Assembly: GCA_029565735.1 (NCBI GenBank)
Contig: JAKQNO010000092.1
Span: forward strand, 1-64,000
Direction: 5' to 3'
DNA length: 64,000 bases
From: a bacterium
GTDB taxonomy: Bacteria > Oederibacteriota > PGYV01
The notes beneath the pieces are model-generated. The model ran no database searches, was not told where the DNA came from, and worked only from the letters and a program-made list of their open reading frames with translations. Position 1 is the first letter of the stretch. Each line of letters begins with the position of its first letter. This document shows positions 8,463 to 14,954 of this stretch, one piece after another. A program made the position numbers and the translations under genes.

Positions 8463-8683
8463 CTATTTTGCTGCATTTCATGCGCGTTTATGGACTGGTT
8501 TTGAACGTTTCTCAGCGCTTCCAGCTCCGGTCTATGCGCCTTTTCAGTCTCAGCGAGGAATAAATAGAGATTTACCAGGTTGTCCAAGCTCTCTTCCGCA
8601 TCGGCAATGGTGATGGGATCATCCGTCAGAGTTTGAAGGTATTCCTGGAAATCTTTCATGAGTTTTTCTGTGTATTTGCCCAA
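8378..8683 (-). CDS. Small hypothetical protein with low-complexity tail
   Basis: I do not recognise this gene. From a TTG at 8683 it encodes 101 residues. GGGAGGGG lies five bases before that TTG, while the longer frame upstream would run through a terminator hairpin, so I prefer the TTG. Residues 1-70 look helical and acidic (DFQEYLQTLTDDP, AEESLDNLVNLYLFLAETEK). The last 30 residues are Lys/Gln/Pro-rich and encoded by the degenerate repeat. It lies between the lipoprotein gene and the defence operon on the same strand and could be an accessory of either, or independent. Coding is likely from the ribosome site and composition, but not certain. Confidence 0.5.
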   Translation of the reverse strand: MGKYTEKLMKDFQEYLQTLTDDPITIADAEESLDNLVNLYLFLAETEKAHRPELEALRNVQNQSINAHEMQQNSSEKQVNSKEIPSEIPRKNQGNTKRKPR

Positions 8684-8701
8684 ATTCCCCTCCCGAAATG
8701 A

Positions 8702-8734
8702 AAAAAGCCCGGCGCTTTTCACACCGGGCTTTTT
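8702..8734 (-). terminator. Rho-independent terminator after the lipoprotein gene
   Basis: AAAAAGCCCGG (8702-8712) and CCGGGCTTTTT (8724-8734) form an 11-bp stem with an 11-base loop and T-runs on both strands, 13 bases beyond the lipoprotein stop. It works in either direction by sequence, but the gene on the right reads into it. Confidence 0.85.
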
Positions 8735-8747
8735 GTTTTACGATTCC

Positions 8748-9536
8748 TTACGGCGTCATATTTACATAGCGTTCATTCTCTGAATTTAAGAATCTAAAAG
8801 TAGCAGACCCTCCGTTTGCGCCAACAATAGCAGCCTGATTAAATGAATATGCTCTCATGTAAATCTGCCCCATATTTGGCAATGTGTACGCAGGTACTGA
8901 TATCCCTTCACCATTATTTACAGGCGTATATGTCTGATCCCAATACACAGCACTGTCCGAGCTTCTCCATATCAAAAGCCTTACCTTTTGCGGCAGCGGG
9001 CAAGTTGTAGCGCAATAATCCCATGAAACACTCATTGCTGACGCAGCGCTCTGATTTCCGCCGCTTGATGATGGTGTAAATATGTAAGCATCATACGGAA
9101 CCGTAAGTGAAGAGCTGGCATTTCCAGCAAGCGAACTAATAGAGACACTTATATTAGCCAGATCGGCAGTGTTTGTGAACCCTAAAGTATAGTTACCCGG
9201 AGTGCTTTCTGTTAATGTGCCTGTTCCAATTGTTATTGTTGCCCCCTGCACATAGGCACCAGAAGCGTTGCCGTATCTAAGCGTAAAATAGGCAGTGCTA
9301 CCACCCACTCCATGAGAGCTCTGAGACTGGATGATATCTGCGCGTTCGACGAACAATCCAGTTTGTGTTGCAGTCGCAGTTGCTGTAAACGTATGTGTTA
9401 AAGTAACTGTACTTGTAGAAGTCGGAACAGTATTTGTAGCAGTTGGCTGAGGGCTTGTGGGATTGGATTTCGAACAGCTTATTGCAATGGACAACACGAA
9501 CAAGAACGAAAAAATCGTCAAAAATGCCTTTTTCAT
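8748..9536 (-). CDS. Secreted lipoprotein with Thr-rich linker
   Basis: This 262-residue protein begins with a lipoprotein signal peptide: a charged start, a hydrophobic core, then a lipobox with Cys at about residue 21 (SIAISC). After the Cys comes a linker of about 35 residues dominated by Thr, Ala and Ser, as in surface proteins held away from the membrane. The rest is Gly/Ser/Thr-rich with alternating hydrophobics, suggesting beta-sandwich folds; no known domain is recognised. AGGAGG precedes the ATG by six to seven bases. It has its own promoter (9578-9607) and terminator (8702-8734), so it is a single-gene unit. It probably faces outside on the inner or outer membrane. Confidence 0.8.
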   Translation of the reverse strand: MKKAFLTIFSFLFVLSIAISCSKSNPTSPQPTATNTVPTSTSTVTLTHTFTATATATQTGLFVERADIIQSQSSHGVGGSTAYFTLRYGNASGAYVQGATITIGTGTLTESTPGNYTLGFTNTADLANISVSISSLAGNASSSLTVPYDAYIFTPSSSGGNQSAASAMSVSWDYCATTCPLPQKVRLLIWRSSDSAVYWDQTYTPVNNGEGISVPAYTLPNMGQIYMRAYSFNQAAIVGANGGSATFRFLNSENERYVNMTP

Positions 9537-9577
9537 GCAGGTTTCCTCCTATATTCAGTTTGACAACCTTAAATAAT

Positions 9578-9607
9578 ATTATACCACCTACTAGAACCAT
9601 AAGTCAA
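9578..9607 (-). promoter_or_regulatory. Sigma-70-type promoter of the lipoprotein gene
   Basis: On the minus strand TTGACT (9607-9602), an 18-base spacer and TATAAT (9583-9578) precede the lipoprotein ATG by about 40 bases. Confidence 0.7.
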
Positions 9608-9694
9608 GTTTTATGTAAATTTATGGTTTGTTCAAATATAAAACCAGTCATACTATGATTCCTATTGTCATTGCCCGCGAAAGGGGTGATACAC

Positions 9695-10042
9695 ATGGAA
9701 ATCTACAAGGAAACCGGAAAAAGGATAAGAGAAATCAGGATTCAGGCCGGGATAACGCAGGAAAAGCTGGCCGAACTCTCAGGGGTAAGCTCAAACTTCA
9801 TCAGTCAGATAGAACGCGGCAGGAACAAGTGCAGCCTGGAAACCATCAACAACCTGTCCAAAGCATTAAACGTACCCCTGCACGAGCTGTTCAGCTTCCG
9901 CAAGTCAAACCCTACGGCCAAAGACTCTTTTGCCAAACGCATTGAAATCATGTTGAAAAACCTGTCTGACAAGGATAAGAACCTTGTCCTGGATATCACA
10001 TCTGACGTATATAGAAAACTCAAAAGCCAAAAACGGAAGTAA
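9695..10042 (+). CDS. XRE-family transcriptional regulator
   Basis: This 115-residue protein carries an N-terminal Cro/C1 helix-turn-helix (about residues 5-60: RIREIRIQAGITQEKLAEL, SSNFISQIERGRNK, ETINNLSKALNVP). The C-terminal helix is likely for dimerisation. The start is the ATG at 9695, with AAGGGGTG seven bases before it; an upstream TTG-led extension has no ribosome site. Five bases after its stop begins the CGNR-like zinc-finger gene, so the two form an operon. Such pairs are common in mobile islands, where the repressor controls its own operon. The target is unknown. Confidence 0.85.
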   Translation: MEIYKETGKRIREIRIQAGITQEKLAELSGVSSNFISQIERGRNKCSLETINNLSKALNVPLHELFSFRKSNPTAKDSFAKRIEIMLKNLSDKDKNLVLDITSDVYRKLKSQKRK

Positions 10043-10047
10043 TAAAA

Positions 10048-11142
10048 ATGGCAATAAATTTTAAAAATCTGCTGGCCCCGGTTGAGATATTCTTTACAAG
10101 AAAGTACAAGAATTACCATGCCCGCGGCAAGGTCTTCCTCAACTTCACCAGGGTTTTCGAAACCCTTCAGAATGCAGATAAATACCAAGGCGTGTATACC
10201 CTGGGCCTATATGCCCTTGTAAATAACGAATACCTGAAAAAAGCCGCTAAATCCGACCCTGAAGATAAATCTTTCCTTTTCGCACTCATAGGCGCTAACA
10301 AACGCGAATACGATAAAACCATGGCAAGCATCCTTCGAGGTCTTATAACAAACAAAATCAAGGCACTGTCACCCGATCTGACCAATTCCAGCAGTTTCAG
10401 ACCTGAGAAACTCTCTGCCAGGCAGCTTCTAAAGAACGCAAATAAACCTATAACCCTGACTTCCTTGAAAATAGAGGATAAAGAATATATAGAATCCAAA
10501 ATCTCTGATATGCCGCCTGCGATCCCAGCCGGGATATTTTTAGAACCAGAATATATCATAGACAGAGCAACTCAAAAGCCCGCAAAGCCTTTCAATCACC
10601 ATCCGTATCACGTATTTTCCTGTAATTACGCGCAAGCATTAAAGCATTATTCAGATGGCCGGTATTCCCTGTTTGCCGAGTGGCTGAGTTATTTTTATGA
10701 TCAGTTGTCTTCTGTTTTCGGCTATCCTAAATTATCCAAAATCGAATTCATAGAAGCTTCAAAACACATTGCCAATCTCGGCTATGAATGGATGACCACC
10801 AAAACTGCAAGCAGGCCGTTTTTAAATAAAGTGAACGCTTATCTGGACGCGCCGATTACCGAGGACTGCTATTTATCCGATTTTTGCGACTCTGTCTTTT
10901 TCAGCCTTGTGGATGACATGCTGGAAGCCAGGGCCGTATCTGAATGCCAGCACTGCGGCCTGCTGTTCCCTTTTGAAAAAGGCAAGAAGTATTGCAGCCC
11001 GAAGACCGATGGGAGGAACTGTGGGAAGACGGCAAGGAATAAGAAATATTACTACAAAAACAGATTAAAACTACTTCCGTCAATTCGCGAAGATGTAGCA
11101 GCAGCTAGAAAACTCTATAAATCACTGGATTTTAAAAAGTGA
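10048..11142 (+). CDS. CGNR-like zinc-finger protein
   Basis: This 364-residue protein ends in a zinc-finger of the CGNR kind at about 300-340. CxxC (CQHCG) is followed by GKKYCSPK and DGRNCGKTARNKKYYY, giving four Cys ligands and a basic helix. The first 300 residues are helical, with no catalytic motif that I recognise. CGNR proteins usually pair an unknown N-terminal sensor domain with this DNA-binding end. It lies five bases behind the XRE regulator and is almost certainly co-transcribed. The stop is only five bases from the end of the convergent ankyrin gene. Function is unknown; a regulator or an element-borne accessory is likely. Confidence 0.65.
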   Translation: MAINFKNLLAPVEIFFTRKYKNYHARGKVFLNFTRVFETLQNADKYQGVYTLGLYALVNNEYLKKAAKSDPEDKSFLFALIGANKREYDKTMASILRGLITNKIKALSPDLTNSSSFRPEKLSARQLLKNANKPITLTSLKIEDKEYIESKISDMPPAIPAGIFLEPEYIIDRATQKPAKPFNHHPYHVFSCNYAQALKHYSDGRYSLFAEWLSYFYDQLSSVFGYPKLSKIEFIEASKHIANLGYEWMTTKTASRPFLNKVNAYLDAPITEDCYLSDFCDSVFFSLVDDMLEARAVSECQHCGLLFPFEKGKKYCSPKTDGRNCGKTARNKKYYYKNRLKLLPSIREDVAAARKLYKSLDFKK

Positions 11143-11147
11143 AATCT

Positions 11148-11696
11148 TTAGCTTCCAGTCTCTGTTTTGTATAAGTACTCAGAAATCTCTTTAAACCCAC
11201 ACGCCTGAGCAAGATCCGTTGGTTTTATGTTTAATTCATCGGTTAATGTTACATCTACTCCCATATCTTCAACTAAGAACTTAACTAATGCTAACTCATT
11301 GCTCAGGACAGCATGAGATAACAATGGTGAGTTTTGAAAAGACGCTTTTTTAGGGTCTGCGCGATGCTTGCTGATTAAATATTTAACCACTTCGGTTTTT
11401 CCAGCCTGCGCAGCAACGCAAAGAGCCTCATCAATATCTTTTGCTCCCTTACTAATTATTTTATCAATTAGTTCTATTTGACCTGTCCAAGCAGCAGTTT
11501 TCAAACAATCCTCGATGTATACAACACCATGCTTAATTAGAAGCTCAAAGACCCTGGTCTTTTTTTCCATTATCGAAAAGATTGATGGTGAAGTACCAAG
11601 AGAGTCCTTTTTATCGAAACTTGGGTTTGCACGTAGATAACTTTCCAGATTTTCTAAGTCTTCTTTAAGTATCAAATCTCTTAATTTATGATCCAT
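11148..11696 (-). CDS. Ankyrin-repeat protein
   Basis: This 182-residue protein is composed of about five ankyrin repeats. The usual helix-loop-helix signatures can be read in TRVFELLIKHGV, GQIELIDKIISKGA, GKTEVVKYLISKH, NELALVKFLVEDMGVDV and KPTDLAQACGFKEISEYLY. It lacks a signal peptide, so it acts in the cytoplasm, probably as a protein-binding module. GGGGG lies five bases before the ATG. It converges with the CGNR-like gene and leaves only five bases between the stops. Low GC and location suggest island cargo. No partner can be named. Confidence 0.8.
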   Translation of the reverse strand: MDHKLRDLILKEDLENLESYLRANPSFDKKDSLGTSPSIFSIMEKKTRVFELLIKHGVVYIEDCLKTAAWTGQIELIDKIISKGAKDIDEALCVAAQAGKTEVVKYLISKHRADPKKASFQNSPLLSHAVLSNELALVKFLVEDMGVDVTLTDELNIKPTDLAQACGFKEISEYLYKTETGS

Positions 11697-11765
11697 TTAT
11701 TCCCCCTATTATTTTTATCTGCATCCATCCCCATATACTTAATAATTCTATAGCTTTCAAATTTA

Positions 11766-11793
11766 AGTATATCCTTATTTTTCATTTTTTCAA
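11766..11793 (-). promoter_or_regulatory. Probable promoter of the ankyrin gene
   Basis: On the minus strand TTGAAA (11793-11788), a 16-base spacer and TATACT (11771-11766) point to the ankyrin ATG at 11696. An alternative TTGAAA with weaker TATATG lies closer to the gene. Confidence 0.45.
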
Positions 11794-11866
11794 CATTGTT
11801 TTAGCGGTCTATTCCACGCCTCCTTATTTCGCTATACTTCCCACAAAAGATCAAAAGGAGGCGGAT

Positions 11867-12097
11867 ATGGATAAGCCGGGCGAGCAGCATATAGAGCAGA
11901 AAACAAACCCTACCCCGGCGAAGCCATACCCCTTTGGCAAAGGCGCTTATTCCAAAGAACACCTTGATTATACCATCAAAACCTTTCAGCCATATAATAA
12001 AAATGTCCTTTCATACCAGGATGCGGCTGAGATTGTCTATAATACGCTTAATTTTGTTGATGTTTTAAAAGCCGATGCCGGGAGGCACAGAAAATGA
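11867..12097 (+). CDS. Small hypothetical protein upstream of recombinase
   Basis: I do not recognise this 76-residue protein. It has a Pro-rich start (TNPTPAKPYPFGKGAYSKEH) and a helical second half (YQDAAEIVYNTLNFVDVLKA). AAAAGGAGG lies five bases before the ATG, the best ribosome site of the region, so translation is very likely. Its TGA overlaps an ATG (12094) that opens the next frame. It is followed by the small HTH gene and the serine recombinase on the same strand, so it probably belongs to the integration module, for example as a directionality or accessory factor; that role is a guess from position. Confidence 0.6.
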   Translation: MDKPGEQHIEQKTNPTPAKPYPFGKGAYSKEHLDYTIKTFQPYNKNVLSYQDAAEIVYNTLNFVDVLKADAGRHRK

Positions 12098-12114
12098 CCT
12101 CTAAGATTATTAGT

Positions 12115-12143
12115 TTGACTTACTTTATAACCCGCTATATAAT
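12115..12143 (+). promoter_or_regulatory. Strong sigma-70 promoter placed for a leaderless mRNA
   Basis: TTGACT (12115-12120), a 17-base spacer and a perfect TATAAT (12138-12143) end seven bases before the ATG at 12151. The usual start distance puts the first transcribed base at or within a base or two of that ATG, and no ribosome site precedes it. Confidence 0.7.
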
Positions 12144-12150
12144 TATATAC

Positions 12151-12330
12151 ATGAAAAAACTAATAGCAGACTTACGGTTATACAGACTGAAAAACGGTTT
12201 ATCCCAGGTCAAGCTGGCCAAGAGGCTGGGTGTTACCTTTTGTTCTGTCAACCGCTGGTTAAACGGCAAGCAGATACCAAGCGAATTGCAGGCGTATAAG
12301 ATTGAACAGCTTATAAAGAAGGGAAAATAA
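12151..12330 (+). CDS. Small XRE-type HTH protein, probably leaderless
   Basis: This 59-residue protein is little more than one helix-turn-helix: LRLYRLKNGLSQVKLAKRLG, then FCSVNRWLNGKQIPSE, as in excisionase-like and plasmid-type regulators. An in-frame ATG at 12094 would add 19 hydrophobic residues encoded across the promoter, so I prefer the ATG at 12151. The promoter at 12115-12143 would start the mRNA there. It stops directly before the recombinase ATG (TAAATG), so both are on one message. It probably controls the recombinase or assists excision. Confidence 0.7.
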   Translation: MKKLIADLRLYRLKNGLSQVKLAKRLGVTFCSVNRWLNGKQIPSELQAYKIEQLIKKGK

Positions 12331-13785
12331 ATGCTAAAAGCGCTTTTGTATGTCAGGGTTTCAACCACAGACCAAGAAGGCGGGTATTCGCTGGATGCCC
12401 AGGAAAAACTGGGCCGTGACTACGCTGCCAGAAACGGGCTTACCATAGAGAAAACCTGGAAAGTTTCTGAATCCGCTTATAAACTGGACAGGAAATACTT
12501 CACGGAATTGATTGAATATACCAAGAAAAACAACATTAAAAATATCATATTTGACGTGCCTGACAGGATGACCAGGAACATGTATGACTTCCTCAAAATT
12601 GACGAGCTCGCAAAGAAACAGGATGTTGTCATCCACTTTTCCCGCGCAAACAAAACATACAGCAAAAACTCAAAACCTGAAGATGAATTCATGCTTGGTA
12701 TAGAAGCGCTTGTAGCCAGGAAATACTCAAGTGACATATCAGCAAGGGCTAAAATAGGCATGGCTTCAAAGGTTGAAGATGGCGGGTATTGCCATGTTGC
12801 GCCTGTCGGCTATTTAAACAACATAATAACCCACAAGATAGAAATAGACCCTGTAAAAGCTCCGTTTGTCAAAAAGGCCTTTGAGATGCTCGCATCCGGC
12901 CACTATTCCCTGAATATGATCTGCGACACCCTATATGAGCAGGGTTTCAGGAGCAAGCGCGGCCACAGGATGAGACGCGGCAGGATACAGGATATGTTTA
13001 AAAATCCCGTGTACTACGGAGCCATGCGCTGGCATGGCAAAGTATACCCTGCCGATCACACTCCTATTATCTCAAAGGAGTTGTTTGACAAAGTTCAGGA
13101 CATAACCAGGAAAAGGCCGATAGTTACAAACAAGCAGGAGCGCTTCCCTTTGAACAGCCTGGTCTCCTGCGGCATTTGCGGGTGCAGGGTTATAGGCGGC
13201 ATCTATAAAAAGAAGTACCGCTTCTATCACTGTACTTTTTCAAACGGCAAGCATAAGGATTATCATTACATCCGGGAAGACAAACTGGAGCAGATGATGG
13301 CTGCGCACCTGGAAAAAGCCATACCCCCGGATGCGATGCTGGACTATATAGCAGAGACCATACGCAGGGATTCAAGCACCTCACTGGAATATGCCGAAAA
13401 CCGCCTTAAAAACCTTTATAGCGACAAAAAAACGCTTGAGGCAAGGCTGGGCCGCCTGTATGACGACAAGCTGGATAACAAGATTACTGAAGGCTTCTGG
13501 CAGGCTAAGGATGCGGATATAAAGAGGCAGATGTCTGCCATAGAGGCTGAAATAAGGGAATTGACCCGCAATAACCCCGAGACCGTGGAAAAGGGCCTGA
13601 CAGCACTCGAACTCGTAAAAGGCCTTATGCCGCAATATAAAAACGGGGATTTGAAGAAAAAGGCGGAAATCCTGAAAACCGTACACTCGAACTTCACCTA
13701 CGATGGAGAAAACCTAAGCCCAGTATACAAAAAGCCCTTCGACGTATTCGCCGAAGGGCTTGTTTGTACTAAATGGCGGGAGTGA
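12331..13785 (+). CDS. Large serine recombinase (site-specific integrase)
   Basis: This 484-residue protein has a resolvase catalytic domain with the nucleophile Ser11 (YVRVSTTDQ) and the Arg motif DRMTRN. A recombinase domain follows, with the core QGFRSKRGHRM and VYYGAMRWHGK. The zinc-ribbon has SCGICGCRV with only three obvious Cys (the third in YHCTF). A long coiled coil follows (about 345-425), then a C-terminal domain. It cuts and exchanges attachment sites for integration and, with helpers, excision. The last codons (W, R, E and TGA) lie inside the 3' end of tRNA-Asp, read antisense, which points to insertion at that tRNA. A terminator hairpin for the tRNA operon lies within its last 60 bases. 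The other attachment site was not found in the window. Confidence 0.9.
   Translation: MLKALLYVRVSTTDQEGGYSLDAQEKLGRDYAARNGLTIEKTWKVSESAYKLDRKYFTELIEYTKKNNIKNIIFDVPDRMTRNMYDFLKIDELAKKQDVVIHFSRANKTYSKNSKPEDEFMLGIEALVARKYSSDISARAKIGMASKVEDGGYCHVAPVGYLNNIITHKIEIDPVKAPFVKKAFEMLASGHYSLNMICDTLYEQGFRSKRGHRMRRGRIQDMFKNPVYYGAMRWHGKVYPADHTPIISKELFDKVQDITRKRPIVTNKQERFPLNSLVSCGICGCRVIGGIYKKKYRFYHCTFSNGKHKDYHYIREDKLEQMMAAHLEKAIPPDAMLDYIAETIRRDSSTSLEYAENRLKNLYSDKKTLEARLGRLYDDKLDNKITEGFWQAKDADIKRQMSAIEAEIRELTRNNPETVEKGLTALELVKGLMPQYKNGDLKKKAEILKTVHSNFTYDGENLSPVYKKPFDVFAEGLVCTKWRE
13729..13761 (-). terminator. Terminator of the tRNA operon, inside the recombinase gene
   Basis: AAGCCCTTCG (13732-13741) and CGAAGGGCTT (13752-13761) form a perfect 10-bp stem with a 10-base loop. 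On the minus strand a T-run follows. It lies 13 bases beyond the tRNA-Asp CCA end, so it should end the tRNA transcript. The same bases are the recombinase coding end on the plus strand. Confidence 0.75.
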
Positions 13786-13850
13786 CGAGGCTCGAACTCG
13801 CGACCTTCTGCGTGACAGGCAGACGCTCTAACCAACTGAGCTACACCCCC
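13774..13850 (-). tRNA. tRNA-Asp (GTC)
   Basis: A 77-base cloverleaf on the minus strand. The acceptor is GGGGGTG paired with CACTCCC, then G73 and an encoded CCA. The anticodon loop is CTGTCAC with GTC, and the T-loop is TTCGAGC. It is the last gene of the tRNA cluster. Its final 12 bases overlap the recombinase 3' end, so it is the likely attachment site. Confidence 0.95.
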
Positions 13851-13902
13851 GCTTGATTTTTTAAGCGGTGAATTATAATAACATAAATTTACTTAATTTT
13901 AA

Positions 13903-14105
13903 ATGGTGGGCGCTGAGGGATTCGGTCACCTCGGCGCTATCTGCGCCTCGTCGACCCCGCTCATTCGCCTGTCGCGCGCTTCCTGCGCGCTTTTCTGACA
14001 TTTAGTCAGCGGCGAATTCGTGTTCGAATCCTGCCCAATCCATGCTCTTCTTTTTCTATGAACTATTCTACTATAGTTATTTTATGGTGGGCGCTGAGGG
14101 ATTCG
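13903..14105. repeat. Structured element A bounded by copies of the tRNA-Val 3' end
   Basis: Twenty-two bases at 13903-13924 repeat exactly at 14084-14105, the 3' end of tRNA-Val up to its T-loop. After the first copy comes a GC-rich part. It has a hairpin (GGCGC at 13933-13937 with GCGCC at 13943-13947) and a 7-bp stem (ATTCGCC 13963-13969 with GGCGAAT 14011-14017) that encloses two more hairpins with 5-base loops (13974-13990 and 13995-14009). An outer 7-bp stem closes it (GGATTCG 13918-13924 with CGAATCC 14025-14031). Its first 44 bases resemble element B at 14605-14647. Confidence 0.7.
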
Positions 14106-14161
14106 AACCCCCGACCCTCTGCTTGTAAGGCAGATGCTCTAACCAACTGAGCTAAGCGCCC
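14085..14161 (-). tRNA. tRNA-Val (TAC)
   Basis: A 77-base minus-strand cloverleaf. The acceptor is GGGCGCT with AGCGCCC, then A73 and an encoded CCA. The anticodon loop is CTTACAA with TAC. A second copy of its 3' end lies 181 bases downstream, at element A. Confidence 0.95.
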
Positions 14162-14232
14162 ATCTGTATATTCATCTCTTTATACTTTGAAGAACTTTTA
14201 ATTTCGCTTAAAACCCGTGTCTACCAAGTTTT

Positions 14233-14308
14233 TGGAGCGGGAGACCGGGTTCGAACCGGCGACATCCAGCTTGGAAGGCTAGCGCTCTACCAACTGAGCT
14301 ACTCCCGC
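14233..14308 (-). tRNA. tRNA-Gly (TCC)
   Basis: A 76-base minus-strand cloverleaf. The acceptor is GCGGGAG with CTCCCGC, then T73 and an encoded CCA. The anticodon loop is CTTCCAA with TCC. Confidence 0.95.
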
Positions 14309-14387
14309 ATTTATTAATCAAAAACACTGCAAGATTATACAAGAATACGCTGAAATTTCAAGCATATTTCATCTTATGATAATTAAA

Positions 14388-14473
14388 TGGTGGGGAGGGA
14401 TGGGTTCGAACCATCGAAGGCGTTAGCCAACAGATTTACAGTCTGCCCCGTTTAGCCACTCTGGAACCTCCCC
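14388..14473 (-). tRNA. tRNA-Tyr (GTA)
   Basis: An 86-base class II tRNA on the minus strand with a long variable arm. The acceptor is GGGGAGG with CCTCCCC, then A73 and an encoded CCA. The anticodon loop is CTGTAAA with GTA. Confidence 0.95.
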
Positions 14474-14529
14474 ACTATTTCATATCATCTCTTTATCTTT
14501 TTAAGAACAATTCTCTGTATCTTTAAATC

Positions 14530-14565
14530 AACTGCCGCGGGCTAAAGACCCGCGTCTACCAGATC
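14530..14565. repeat. Dispersed palindromic repeat, copy 1
   Basis: A 36-base unit starting AACTGCCGCGGGCT with an internal palindrome GCGGG-7 bases-CCCGC. A near-identical copy lies at 14847-14882. Degraded relatives are seen at about 14211-14231 and 30931-30955. A small REP-like family is likely. Confidence 0.6.
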
Positions 14566-14772
14566 TTTTCTCTATATTTTCTATGGAGCTGGCGAGAGGA
14601 CTTGGCCACCTCGGCGCTGTTGCGCCTCCTCGGCCCCTCCTCGTTCGCTTCATCCTCGCTATTCGCTCGGCGCTCTCTCGGTTCAAGCCCTCTTATCGGA
14701 CTTACAACCTTGTCTCAATGAGCTTTACTTATCTTTTCTCTATATTTTCTATGGAGCTGGCGAGAGGACTTG
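14563..14772. repeat. Structured element B bounded by copies of the tRNA-Thr 3' end
   Basis: Forty-two bases at 14563-14604 repeat exactly at 14731-14772. The second copy covers the tRNA-Thr 3' part up to the T-loop plus 21 bases beyond it. Between them, 14605-14647 is closely similar to the start of element A, including the GGCGC/GCGCC hairpin (14613-14626). AGAGGACTTG (14595-14604) and CAAGCCCTCT (14684-14693) can pair at nine of ten positions, again as an outer stem that copies the tRNA T-arm. Confidence 0.65.
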
Positions 14773-14826
14773 AACCTCCGACCATCTGATTACAAATCAG
14801 ACGCTCTACCACTGAGCTACGCCAGC
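14752..14826 (-). tRNA. tRNA-Thr (TGT)
   Basis: A 75-base minus-strand cloverleaf. The acceptor is GCTGGCG with CGCCAGC, then T73 and an encoded CCA. The anticodon loop is TTTGTAA with TGT. It is first in the cluster Thr-Tyr-Gly-Val-Asp; its 3' part is duplicated 168 bases downstream. Confidence 0.95.
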
Positions 14827-14846
14827 CCAAATATAATCTAAATTTT

Positions 14847-14882
14847 AACTGCCGCGGGCTGAAGACCCGCGTCTACCGGATC
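14847..14882. repeat. Dispersed palindromic repeat, copy 2
   Basis: Same 36-base unit as at 14530-14565 with two or three differences and the internal palindrome kept. It lies between the tRNA cluster and rlmB. Just after it, at about 14905-14945, stands another repeat (TTCGCTTATGCTTAACTGC) that recurs twice near 28,450-28,535. Confidence 0.6.
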
Positions 14883-14954
14883 CAAACCCTATATTGAAAT
14901 TGTATCTTTATATTTCGCTTATGCTTAACTGCATATAGCTTAATTTGCTGTTGG

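Noticed and set aside
8684-8722. A longer start (GTG at 8722) for the small unknown gene
   Set aside because: It would be encoded by the stem of the terminator at 8702-8734; the TTG at 8683 has a strong ribosome site.
12094-12150. ATG at 12094 as the start of the small HTH protein
   Set aside because: It adds 19 hydrophobic residues read across a strong promoter and outside the HTH fold. The ATGA overlap with the preceding gene makes it possible but less likely.
13903-14040. A sixth tRNA gene
   Set aside because: Only the last 22 bases match a tRNA; no anticodon arm or D-arm can be built and the T-loop is broken. It is a duplicated end beside element A.
14583-14789. A small plus-strand protein gene across element B
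   Set aside because: The frame spans two copies of the tRNA-Thr 3' end and the element, lacks a ribosome site, and ends in antisense tRNA sequence.
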